This document shows positions 7,808 through 14,948 of a stretch of 24,407 nt of DNA, one piece after another. This DNA comes from Actinomycetota bacterium (lineage in GTDB: Bacteria; Actinomycetota; UBA4738; HRBIN12). The notes under the pieces were generated by a model. It was given only the letters and a program-made list of their open reading frames with translations, was not told the DNA's origin and did not search any database. The position numbers and the translations under genes are program-made. How positions within the stretch are numbered: position 1 is the first letter of the stretch; each line of letters opens with the position of its first letter. The DNA is taken from the NCBI GenBank assembly GCA_005885325.1, contig VAYX01000002.1, positions 1-24,407 on the forward strand, in the 5' to 3' direction.

Positions 7808-8745
7808 TCCTCTGCGTCGCCGCCAGCCCGTCCATCGACAAGCTCTTCGAGGTCGAGCGGGTCGAGATCGGCGCCATCCACCGTCCCACCGGGTTCGTCC
7901 AGGTCCCCGGGGGCAAGGGGTTGAACGTGGCCCGCTCCGCGCACGCGTTGGGGGCGGAGGTGACCGCCACCGGCGTCCTGGCCGGCCACGCCGGACGATG
8001 GATCGACGAGGCCCTTGCCGCGGAAGGCGTCCGAGCCCGCTTCGCCTGGGTGGACGGAGAGACCCGGGCCTCGCTCTCCGTCGCCGATCGCACCGGCCGG
8101 GGCCTGACGGAGTTCTACGAGCGTGGATGGGACATCGGGCCGGAGGGGTGGGACCGCCTCGAGCGGATCGTGCTGGAGGTCCTGCCTTCCTCGGGCTGGA
8201 TGACCCTCTCGGGGAACCTACCGGTGGGCGCCCCCGACGACGGCTACGCCCGCCTGGTCCGTCTGGCCCGCGAGGCGGGCGTACCGGTGGCACTCGATGC
8301 CCGGGACGAGGCCCTGCTGGTTGGGGTCTCGGCCGGGCCCCAGGTCGTCAAGGTGAATGCGGAGGAGGCGGGGACGCTCCTCGGCATCAAGGTCGAGACG
8401 CTGGAGGAGGCCAAGGAAGCGGCCGAGGAGCTTCGGTGGCGCGTGGAGGGCGAGGGACGGGCGGCCATCGTGACCCGCGGGGCGGAGGGAGCCATCGTCG
8501 TGACCCCGGACGGCGCGGTGCTCCGCGCTCGGCTGTACGAGCGCGGCCCCTACCCGGTCGGGAGCGGCGACGCGTTCCTCGGAGGGTTGGTCACGGCGCT
8601 CGACCGCGAGGCAACGTGGCCCGACGCGCTGGCCATGGCCCTGGGAGCGGCTGCGGCGAACGCGGAGACGCCGGGAGCCGGGCGGCTTGACCGAGGTCGT
8701 GCCGTTGAGCTCTCGAAACGGGCCGAGGTCCTTCCGTTCGGCTAG
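7804..8745 (+). CDS. 1-phosphofructokinase / tagatose-6-phosphate kinase-like PfkB protein
   Basis: A 313-residue PfkB-family kinase of the FruK/LacC branch. The N-terminus ILCVAASPSIDKLFEV and the glycine-rich GGKGLNVARSAHALG are typical of enzymes acting on sugar phosphates. The ATP-site motif is PVGSGDAFLGG, with catalytic D256. Such enzymes convert fructose-1-phosphate or tagatose-6-phosphate to the bisphosphate. The start is GTG at 7804, forming a GTGA overlap with the previous kinase, which implies translational coupling and paired production. The stop TAG lies in a CTAG tetranucleotide shared with the stop of the convergent ATPase gene. Together with the AgaS-like protein at 12989-13861, a tagatose-6-phosphate role is attractive but not shown. 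Confidence 0.9.
   Translation: MILCVAASPSIDKLFEVERVEIGAIHRPTGFVQVPGGKGLNVARSAHALGAEVTATGVLAGHAGRWIDEALAAEGVRARFAWVDGETRASLSVADRTGRGLTEFYERGWDIGPEGWDRLERIVLEVLPSSGWMTLSGNLPVGAPDDGYARLVRLAREAGVPVALDARDEALLVGVSAGPQVVKVNAEEAGTLLGIKVETLEEAKEAAEELRWRVEGEGRAAIVTRGAEGAIVVTPDGAVLRARLYERGPYPVGSGDAFLGGLVTALDREATWPDALAMALGAAAANAETPGAGRLDRGRAVELSKRAEVLPFG
8742..8745. other. CTAG shared by two convergent stop codons
   Basis: The plus-strand kinase stops with TAG at 8743-8745. The minus-strand ATPase stops with TAG read from 8744 to 8742. The palindrome CTAG therefore encodes both stops, and the genes overlap by 4 bp. There is no room for a conventional terminator between them. Confidence 0.97.
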
Positions 8746-9854
8746 CGGATCGCCTCGCCGGTGCGGGCGTCGAACACGTGGACGGCCTCCGGCCTGATGC
8801 GGAGCGGGATCCGATCTCCGACCGTGGGCCGAAGCTGCGGGTCGAACCGGGCCGTGACCGTGGCCAGCTCGGCCCCGCTACCTGTCGCGGGGATTTGATC
8901 GTCGGCGCCGCTCCCCGCGAGCCTGCCGGCCACGGTGCCATGCACAACGATCTCGTCGCCCAGCGGTTCGACGACGTCGACCGTGAACGGCACGGCGGGA
9001 AGGCCGTCGCCGGCGGGCCGGAGCATCTCGGGTCGAACGCCCACCACCACGTCACCGTCGGCCAAGCCCGGGATGTCCAACTGCAGGTCGCCGGCCGTGA
9101 TCCTCCCGTTCACCGCGTTTGCCCGAAGCAGGTTCATGGGAGGGCTTCCGATGAACCCGGCCACGAACACGTTCACCGGATGGTCGTAGACGTCCTGCGG
9201 CGGGCCGAGCTGCTGGAGCTTGCCGCCGGAGAGGACCGCGATCCGGTCACCGAGCGTCATGGCCTCCACCTGATCGTGGGTCACGTAGATCGTGGTGACG
9301 CCGAGGCGCTGGTGGAGGCGCTTCAGCTCCGCCCGCATCTGCACCCGGAGCTTGGCATCGAGGTTCGACAGCGGCTCGTCCAGGAGGAACGCCTTCGGCT
9401 CCCGTACCAGGGCGCGGCCCATGGCCACCCGTTGCCGCTGGCCCCCGGAGAGCTGGGCCGGACGGCGCTTCAGCAGTTCATCCAGGCCGAGGATCTCGCT
9501 CACCTCGTGAACCCGTCGGTCGATCTCGCGGCTCGGGACCTTGCGTTGCCGCAACCCGAACGCCAGGTTGCGAAACACCGTCATGTGCGGGTACAGCGCA
9601 TAGTTCTGGAACACCATGGCGATGTCGCGGTCGCGCGGCGATACGTCGTTGATGACCCGACCGTCGATCGCGATCCGGCCCGACGTGACCTTCTCCAGGC
9701 CGGCCAGCATCCGGAGCGCAGTGGTTTTCCCGCATCCCGATGGCCCGACCAGGATGATGAACTCGCCGTCCCCCACGGTGAGCGTGAGGTCGTCGACGGC
9801 CATGACCTGATCGTCGAACACCTTGGTCACGTGGTCCAGCACGACCTGGGCCAT
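8742..9854 (-). CDS. Sugar ABC transporter ATP-binding protein (MalK/UgpC type), second system
   Basis: A 370-residue ATPase paralogous to the one at 228-1448 and standard in length for MalK/UgpC. Walker A GPSGCGKTT is at residues 37-45. The LSGGQRQR signature and the Walker B FLLDEPLSNLD segment follow, then a TOBE domain with GVRPEM. It is the last gene of the minus-strand operon 13861 to 8742. Its ATG at 9854 lies 4 nt after the permease stop, so it is probably translated by coupling. Having its own ATPase implies that the second importer does not depend on the first operon's ATPase, although MalK-type ATPases can sometimes serve several importers. Confidence 0.95.
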   Translation of the reverse strand: MAQVVLDHVTKVFDDQVMAVDDLTLTVGDGEFIILVGPSGCGKTTALRMLAGLEKVTSGRIAIDGRVINDVSPRDRDIAMVFQNYALYPHMTVFRNLAFGLRQRKVPSREIDRRVHEVSEILGLDELLKRRPAQLSGGQRQRVAMGRALVREPKAFLLDEPLSNLDAKLRVQMRAELKRLHQRLGVTTIYVTHDQVEAMTLGDRIAVLSGGKLQQLGPPQDVYDHPVNVFVAGFIGSPPMNLLRANAVNGRITAGDLQLDIPGLADGDVVVGVRPEMLRPAGDGLPAVPFTVDVVEPLGDEIVVHGTVAGRLAGSGADDQIPATGSGAELATVTARFDPQLRPTVGDRIPLRIRPEAVHVFDARTGEAIR

Positions 9855-9858
9855 CCGG

Positions 9859-10746
9859 CTACCCCTTCAACCCCGTCGTGGCGATGCCCCGGACGAAGTA
9901 TCGCTGCGCGGCGAAGAACAGCACCAGCATGGGGATCATGCTCATCACGTTGCCCGCCATGACCAGCGGCCAGAAGACGTCGTGGGATCCCTGGAACACG
10001 GTGAGGCCCAGTTGGAGCGTGAAGTTCCGCTGGGAGAAGACGGCGATGAGCGGCCACAGGAAGTCGTTCCATGTCCACATGAACTGGATGACGGCCAGGG
10101 TCGCCAGTGCCGGAAGCGACAGCGGCAGGACGATCTTGAACAGCACGCCGAGGCGTGAGGCCCCGTCGATCCTGGCGGCTTCCTCCAGCTCCACCGGCAG
10201 GGTCCGGAAGAACTGTCGCAGCATGAAGATCCCGAACGCGCTTACGAGGTTGGGCGCGATCAGCGCCGGCAAGCTGTCGAAGAGCCCGAGCTTCTTCACG
10301 ATCAAGAAGGTGGGGATCATCACCACCTGGAAGGGCACCATCAACGTGGCCAGGAGCAGCATGAACGTGGCCGCCCGGCCGAAGAACCTGATCCGAGCGA
10401 AGGCGTAGCCCGCCAGGCTGCACAGCAGGAGGTTGCTCACGACCACGGTGCTCGTGACGATGAAGGTGTTCAGGAACCACCGGCCGAACGGCGCCGAGCG
10501 AAGTGCGCTCGGATAGTTGCCGAAATGGAGCGATCCCGGTACCAGGACCGGCGGGAAATGCAAGCTCTCGGCTTGGGTCTCCAACGACGTGACGATCATC
10601 CACACCAGTGGCAGCAGCATGATCAGGGCGAGGGGAAACAGGACCAGGTGCCACGGGGAGAACGGGAGCCACCGCCGCCGCGGGCGTTCGACCGCCTCGG
10701 CCTCCTCCGGCCACGCGATCCGGTCGGCCTGCGCCTCCATCGTCAT
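9859..10746 (-). CDS. Sugar ABC transporter permease (MalG type), second system
   Basis: A 295-residue inner-membrane permease with six predicted helices. The first is in WHLVLFPLALIMLLPLVWMI, the EAA loop is EEAARIDGASRLGVLFKIVLP, and the C-terminal end is RYFVRGIATTGLKG. The start is the ATG at 10746, overlapping the stop of the upstream permease (ATGA); a second ATG lies two codons in. Its second membrane helix is complete (20 residues between FLN and YAF), which makes it a useful in-window control for the shortened paralogue at 5357-6286. It pairs with the product of 10743-11639. Confidence 0.94.
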   Translation of the reverse strand: MTMEAQADRIAWPEEAEAVERPRRRWLPFSPWHLVLFPLALIMLLPLVWMIVTSLETQAESLHFPPVLVPGSLHFGNYPSALRSAPFGRWFLNTFIVTSTVVVSNLLLCSLAGYAFARIRFFGRAATFMLLLATLMVPFQVVMIPTFLIVKKLGLFDSLPALIAPNLVSAFGIFMLRQFFRTLPVELEEAARIDGASRLGVLFKIVLPLSLPALATLAVIQFMWTWNDFLWPLIAVFSQRNFTLQLGLTVFQGSHDVFWPLVMAGNVMSMIPMLVLFFAAQRYFVRGIATTGLKG

Positions 10747-11639
10747 GAGCTGTAATGCACCACCTTGTTCCCCACCCAGAACTGGACCATCGTGAGGACC
10801 AGGATGGCCAGGAACAGCACGTACGCGATCGCCGCTGCGTAGCCGGCCGCCCCGAGCCGGAAGGCCAGGCTGAAGAGCCACCACACCACGACCGCCGTGT
10901 TGTACGGCGGCGGTCCGCCGTGGGTCACGAAGTAGACCTCGTCGAAGAGCTGGAGCGCGTTGATCGAGGACCACACGACCAGCAGCAAGGTGGCCGGCCC
11001 GAGCAGCGGAACCGTGATGCTGCGGAAGATGCTCCATCTGCTCGCCCCGTCGATCTCCGCCGCCTCGACCAGCTCGTGCGGGATCCCCTGAAGCGCGGCG
11101 AGGTAGATGATGACATCGAACCCGACCCAGCCCCAGACGGTCATGGCGATGATCGCGTAGAGCGCTCCTCGGGGCGAGTCGAAGAACCCGAAAGGACCCA
11201 CGCCGATCTTCCCGAGCAGCCAGTTGGCCAGGCCGTATTGGGCGTCGAACAACCACAGGAACATGATCGAGGTGGCGATGGTGGAGGCCACCACCGGCAC
11301 GAAAACCGCCGTGCGGTAGAACCGGATGAGGTGGATCTTTCGGTTGAGCGCCACCGCCACGAAGAGCGCACCGATCACCGAGACCGGGACGAACACTCCC
11401 GTGTAGACCAGGGTGTGTCCGGCGGCGATGCGCAGGACGTGGTCGTGAGCCAGGGCTCGGTAGTTCGTCAGTCCGACGAACGGTGTGTTGGGATCGATCA
11501 GGTCGCTCTTCTGGAAGGAGAGCACGAGGCCCCAGACGATCGGCAGGATGCCGAAGACGCCGATGAGCAGGACCGCCGGTCCGATGAACGCCCAGCCGGC
11601 CACGTGGTCGGACGCGAGCGCCCGTCGCAGCCGACCCAT
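10743..11639 (-). CDS. Sugar ABC transporter permease (MalF type), second system
   Basis: A 298-residue inner-membrane permease of the usual six-helix MalF/UgpA kind, without the extra N-terminal helices of its counterpart at 4209. It shows GWAFIGPAVLLIGVFGILP as the first helix, FVGLTNYRAL in the periplasmic loop, and the EAA loop EAAEIDGASRWSIFRSITVP. The start is ambiguous: ATG at 11639 is chosen because AGGGTGG lies a few bases upstream, but in-frame GTG codons at 11645 and 11648 would add two or three residues. It begins about 10 nt after the stop of the binding-protein gene and ends overlapping the next permease. Confidence 0.92.
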   Translation of the reverse strand: MGRLRRALASDHVAGWAFIGPAVLLIGVFGILPIVWGLVLSFQKSDLIDPNTPFVGLTNYRALAHDHVLRIAAGHTLVYTGVFVPVSVIGALFVAVALNRKIHLIRFYRTAVFVPVVASTIATSIMFLWLFDAQYGLANWLLGKIGVGPFGFFDSPRGALYAIIAMTVWGWVGFDVIIYLAALQGIPHELVEAAEIDGASRWSIFRSITVPLLGPATLLLVVWSSINALQLFDEVYFVTHGGPPPYNTAVVVWWLFSLAFRLGAAGYAAAIAYVLFLAILVLTMVQFWVGNKVVHYSS

Positions 11640-11649
11640 GGTCACCACC

Positions 11650-12969
11650 CTATGCGGGGATGGCCAGGATGTCGTTCACCTGCTGCGCGGCATCGGCCAG
11701 TGCCTGTTGAGGGCTTTTCTCGCCCGTCATGGCCGCGATGATGGCCTGCCCCATGGCCTCAGAGATCCGGGGATAGGCCTTCAGGACGGGGCGGGCCTTC
11801 TGCACGTTCGCCAAGTTGGCCACGAACACATCCACGCCGGGGAACTTCGTGGCGAACCGGTCGAACGTCGGCAGCTGCGTCACGGACTGGCGGATCGGCA
11901 GATGGCCGGTGACGAGCGAGTCGGTCAGCACCTGCTCCGGAGCGGTGAGCCAGCTGACGAACGTCCATGCCGCGTCCAGGCGCGCCGCACCGTTGTCGAA
12001 CAGGACCCAGTTGTCGGGGCCCGCGATCGTCTGGTGATCGCCGCCCGGGAACATCGGCATGATCTGGACGCCGTAGTTCACGTTCGGGAACGAGGGGAGG
12101 TCCCACGGCCCCGTCACGGCCATGCCGATCTTGTTCGAGTTGAACAGGCCGGCGATCTTGGTGTTCTGGAAGTCCATGTACACGGACTTGTCGGTCACCG
12201 CCATGTCGGCGAGCGCCTGCAGGGCGGTGACGCCGGCGGGCGAGTCGAACGCGGCCGCCGTGTTGTCGGCGTTCAGGATGTCGCCGCCCGCCTCCCAGAG
12301 CATGGCGTCGTAGTGCCAGACGCTGTCCTCGCTGGCATCGGCGGGGAAGGCGAACCCGAAGGTCTTGGTGGCCGGGTCGGTGAGGGCTTTCGCCGCCGTG
12401 CGAAAGTCGTCCCACGTCCAGTCGGGGGTGGGGTAGGACAGGCCGGCCTTGTCGAACAGGTCCTTGTTGTACACGATGGCCAGGTTGTCCACGAGTGCCG
12501 GGATCCCCAGGACGCGCCCATCCACCGTGGCCGCCTCGCGCTCCCCTGGATAGAAGTCGTTCCAGTCGAACCCCGATGCCTCCACCCGCGAGGTGAGGTC
12601 CACGATCCCCGGCGCGGCGGCGAGCTGCGGCATCGACGACCCGTACTGATAGGTGACGTCCGGCGGCTCACCGGCCTGGAGGGCGACGGTCAGCTTCGCC
12701 AGGGCGTTGTCGTTGTTGTAGTTGATGATCTCGACGCTGATGTTCGGGTGGGTCGTGTTGAACTCCTCCACCAGCGCCCGCATCGAATCCGCCTCGCGGT
12801 TCGGGGTCTCGCCGGGCTGCGTGGGCGCGCCGTAGCCCTGCCACAGGATGATGTGCTCGACGCCCGTCGTCCCGTTCCCGCCGGGGCTCTCCCCACCATC
12901 CCCGCCTCCCGTGCACGCGGCGGCGACGAACGCGACGACCATGACCGCCGGGAACCATGTCCTCTTCAC
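11650..12969 (-). CDS. Extracellular sugar-binding lipoprotein of ABC transporter, second system (CUT1)
   Basis: A 439-residue solute-binding protein. The signal peptide MKRTWFPAVMVVAFVAAAC ends in a lipobox with C19, followed by a glycine-rich linker (TGGGDGGESPGG) typical of actinobacterial lipoproteins. The mature protein carries the family-typical VEEFNTTHPNISVEI, GEPPDVTYQYGSS, GIPALVDNLAIVYNKDLFDKAG and FVSWLTAPEQ segments of CUT1 oligosaccharide or glycerol-phosphate binders. The start is GTG at 12969 with a good GGAGG ribosome site 6 nt upstream. It lies 19 nt after the SIS-domain gene, in the same operon. It is not closely similar to the binding protein at 2892, so the two importers probably take different sugars. 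Confidence 0.94.
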   Translation of the reverse strand: MKRTWFPAVMVVAFVAAACTGGGDGGESPGGNGTTGVEHIILWQGYGAPTQPGETPNREADSMRALVEEFNTTHPNISVEIINYNNDNALAKLTVALQAGEPPDVTYQYGSSMPQLAAAPGIVDLTSRVEASGFDWNDFYPGEREAATVDGRVLGIPALVDNLAIVYNKDLFDKAGLSYPTPDWTWDDFRTAAKALTDPATKTFGFAFPADASEDSVWHYDAMLWEAGGDILNADNTAAAFDSPAGVTALQALADMAVTDKSVYMDFQNTKIAGLFNSNKIGMAVTGPWDLPSFPNVNYGVQIMPMFPGGDHQTIAGPDNWVLFDNGAARLDAAWTFVSWLTAPEQVLTDSLVTGHLPIRQSVTQLPTFDRFATKFPGVDVFVANLANVQKARPVLKAYPRISEAMGQAIIAAMTGEKSPQQALADAAQQVNDILAIPA

Positions 12970-12988
12970 CGTTCACCTCCAGGGTCGT

Positions 12989-13861
12989 TCACGACAGCAC
13001 CACCGATCTCGTCAGATTGCGTGGATGGTCGGGATCCAGGCCCCGGAGCTCGGCCAGCGCCACCGCGGTTCGTTGCACCTGGATCAGCTGGGCCATCGGA
13101 TCGAGCTCGCCGGCGACCACCGTGGCCCCGGTCGCCGCGACATCCTCGAGCAGGCGAGGGTCCACCCGCCCCAGGGCCCAGACGGCGGAGCGGCTGCCCG
13201 CCAGGCTGATCGGGCCATGCCGGTACTCCATGGCCGGATACGCCTCCGTGAAGGAACCGCTCGCCTCACGCAGCTTCAAGGCTGCCTCGTGCGCCAGACC
13301 GACCGTCCATCCCGTGCCGAGGAATACGTAGTGGTCGAAGGCACCGGGTTCGAGCGGGAGCTCGGTGCGCAGCGCCACCTCCGCGTCGGCCATGGCCTGG
13401 CCCAGGTCCTGGCCGAGGTGGGCCCGGAGGAGCGCCAGCGTCGAGGTGGCGAACCGCGTCTGGACCACCGAGCGCTCGTCGGCGAACTCGAGCACCAAGG
13501 CATCGTTGGCAGCTCGGGCGATGGGCGAGTCCGCCACCGCCGTGATGGCGATGGTCGGCACCTCGACGGCCTCGAGCAACCGAAGGACCTCGGTGGTGGT
13601 TCCCGAGCGGGAGATGGCCACGATGGCGTGATACGGCCTCCCGGGGGGCATCTCGGAGGCGGGGAACGCGTCGGTCTCGCCGTGGCCGGCAGCCTCTCGG
13701 AGGGATGCGAAGGCCTCGGCCATGAACGCGGAGGTCCCGCATCCCACCGCCGCGATCCGCTCGCCACGCGACGGAAGGATCGGGGCGGCCAGGGGAGCCA
13801 GACGGACGGCTTCGGCCCAAGCCGAGGGCTGGGTGGTGATTTCCTGCACGATTGCGCTCAC
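12989..13861 (-). CDS. SIS-domain sugar-phosphate isomerase/deaminase (AgaS / GlmS-isomerase-like)
   Basis: A 290-residue cytosolic protein with two SIS (sugar isomerase) halves and no glutaminase domain. The first contains IAAVGCGTSAFMAEAF and AISRSGTTTEVLRLLEA. The second contains YVFLGTGWTVGLAHEAALKLREAS and AYPAMEYRHGPISL, which are the hallmarks of GlmS isomerase and AgaS-type enzymes. AgaS-like members convert galactosamine-6-phosphate to tagatose-6-phosphate plus ammonia; FrlB and related proteins act on other amino-sugar or fructosamine phosphates. The GTG at 13861 is preferred. A GTG at 13891 would add 10 residues but lies inside the repeat-rich operator. It is the first gene of the second importer operon and diverges from the DeoR regulator. 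Confidence 0.88.
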   Translation of the reverse strand: MSAIVQEITTQPSAWAEAVRLAPLAAPILPSRGERIAAVGCGTSAFMAEAFASLREAAGHGETDAFPASEMPPGRPYHAIVAISRSGTTTEVLRLLEAVEVPTIAITAVADSPIARAANDALVLEFADERSVVQTRFATSTLALLRAHLGQDLGQAMADAEVALRTELPLEPGAFDHYVFLGTGWTVGLAHEAALKLREASGSFTEAYPAMEYRHGPISLAGSRSAVWALGRVDPRLLEDVAATGATVVAGELDPMAQLIQVQRTAVALAELRGLDPDHPRNLTRSVVLS

Positions 13862-13899
13862 GTCGGGGGATGATAGAGCGCAATCGCTCACGAGCGCAA
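13852..13899. promoter_or_regulatory. Candidate DeoR operator: GAGCGCAA repeats in divergent spacer
   Basis: The 66-bp spacer and its edge hold three copies of one 8-mer. TTGCGCTC (inverse orientation) is at 13852-13859, and GAGCGCAA is at 13876-13883 and 13892-13899. The last two are direct repeats exactly 16 bp apart. CGCTCACG also recurs at 13855-13862 and 13885-13892, 30 bp apart. The cluster lies between a DeoR-type regulator gene and the operon it diverges from, which is where such repressors usually bind. The repeats are seen; the binding is inferred. Confidence 0.65.
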
Positions 13900-13915
13900 G
13901 GCGATTCGCGCACCC

Positions 13916-13921
13916 TATACT
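13916..13921 (+). promoter_or_regulatory. -10 box (TATACT) for leaderless DeoR transcript
   Basis: TATACT is a near-perfect -10 hexamer. It is followed by 6 nt (CGGGAG) and the GTG start at 13928, so transcription would begin at or beside the start codon. It lies 17 bp downstream of the last GAGCGCAA repeat, so a repressor bound there would block the polymerase. Confidence 0.6.
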
Positions 13922-13927
13922 CGGGAG

Positions 13928-14686
13928 GTGCGACAGGCCGACCGGCTCTCCGCCATCCTGGAACGGCTCTCCAACGGTGGGTCGGTGACCGCGTCCGGGC
14001 TCTCCCGTGACCTGGAGGTGTCGCCGGCCACCATCCGCCGCGATCTGCAGCTCCTGGAGCGGCAGCGGCTCCTGGCTCGGACCCACGGCGGTGCGGTGGC
14101 CCACGGGGTCCTCTACGAGCTGCCGCTCCGATACAAGACCGCCCGACACAGGGAGGAGAAGCGGCGCATCGCCGCGGCGGCGGCGGAGCGCGTCGCCGAC
14201 GGTTCCGCGGTGGGCCTGACGGGTGGGACCACCACCACCGAGGTGGGCCGGGCTCTGGCCACTCGCGAGAACGTCACGGTGGTCACGAACGCCCTCAACA
14301 TCGCCTCCGAGCTCGCCGTCCGTCCCAATGTGAAGCTCGTGGTGACCGGCGGCGTCGCGCGCAGCGAATCCTACGAGCTGGTCGGTCCGCTCGCCGAGCA
14401 GAGCCTCGAGGAGCTGAACCTCGACATCGTGTTCGTGGGGGTCGACGGCATCGACCCGGACGCCGGCCTGACCACCCACCACGAGATCGAGGCCCACACC
14501 AACCGGGCGCTCATCGACCGGTCCCGACTCGCCGTGGTGGTGGCCGACAGCTCGAAGATCGGGCAAGTGGGCTTCGCCCGGATCTGCGAGCTGTCCCGGA
14601 TCGACGAGATCATCACGGACACGGCCGCCGAGGCCCGAGTCCTTCGAACCATCGAGGAGGCCGGCGTTCGAGTGACCACGGTCTGA
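13928..14686 (+). CDS. DeoR-family transcriptional repressor of sugar metabolism
   Basis: A 252-residue regulator. The N-terminal DeoR winged helix-turn-helix spans about residues 5-58, with VTASGLSRDLEVSPATIRRD at 20-39 and HGGAV after it. The C-terminal DeoRC domain, related to sugar-phosphate isomerases, has GLTGGTTTTE near residues 96-105, VVTNALNIASEL, VVTGG and FVGVDGID. Family members sense a phosphorylated sugar and repress sugar-use operons. The start is GTG at 13928, preceded by TATACT with 6 nt between, so the mRNA is probably leaderless. It is divergent from the SIS-domain gene and the second importer across a spacer full of repeats, and it most likely controls that operon and itself. 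Its effector may be the substrate or product of the SIS enzyme. Confidence 0.94.
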   Translation: MRQADRLSAILERLSNGGSVTASGLSRDLEVSPATIRRDLQLLERQRLLARTHGGAVAHGVLYELPLRYKTARHREEKRRIAAAAAERVADGSAVGLTGGTTTTEVGRALATRENVTVVTNALNIASELAVRPNVKLVVTGGVARSESYELVGPLAEQSLEELNLDIVFVGVDGIDPDAGLTTHHEIEAHTNRALIDRSRLAVVVADSSKIGQVGFARICELSRIDEIITDTAAEARVLRTIEEAGVRVTTV

Positions 14687-14689
14687 CGG

Positions 14690-14948
14690 ATGGTGGATCG
14701 ATTCGAGGTCAAGCCCGCGGTCGCGATCCAGGGACTGTTCGTCCTGTTCGGGATCGCCGATGCTCTGCGGGGCCATCGGGGGAGTCGTGTTCCAATGTCT
14801 GGGCCCGGCAGCCCTGTACATCGGCGCCTCGCTGCTGGCGCTGGCGGGAGGCCTCCTCGGATGGTCCGCGCTCGATGCGCCGGCGTTCACGCGGCCCCAT
14901 CCGATCGCGGAGCCGGTGGCCCCACCTCCGGGACCCGAGCCCGTCTAG
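14690..14948 (+). pseudogene. Remnant of an MFS transporter C-terminus, frameshifted
   Basis: Two reading frames together resemble the last two helices of a major facilitator transporter. From 14690 one frame reads VDRFEVKPAVAIQGLFVLFG; from about 14745 the next frame continues LCGAIGGVVFQCLGPAALYI, then GASLLALAGGLLGW, and ends with a proline-rich tail at TAG 14946-14948. A single-base change near 14745-14760 would join them. The first 300 or so residues of a normal MFS protein are absent, because the DeoR gene ends 4 nt before. A 62-residue ORF from the ATG at 14760 is the only intact piece and could be a leftover or a small membrane protein. The neighbourhood suggests that a former sugar permease was lost. 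Confidence 0.5.
14945..14948. other. CTAG shared by two convergent stop codons
   Basis: The MFS-remnant frame stops with TAG at 14946-14948, and the minus-strand GH4 gene stops with TAG read from 14947 to 14945. This is the same 4-bp arrangement seen at 8742-8745 and 19846-19849. Confidence 0.9.

Noticed and set aside
13862..14890. Upstream extension of the SIS-domain frame to 633 codons
   Set aside because: It runs antisense through the DeoR gene. The SIS fold and the operator layout both support a start at 13861.
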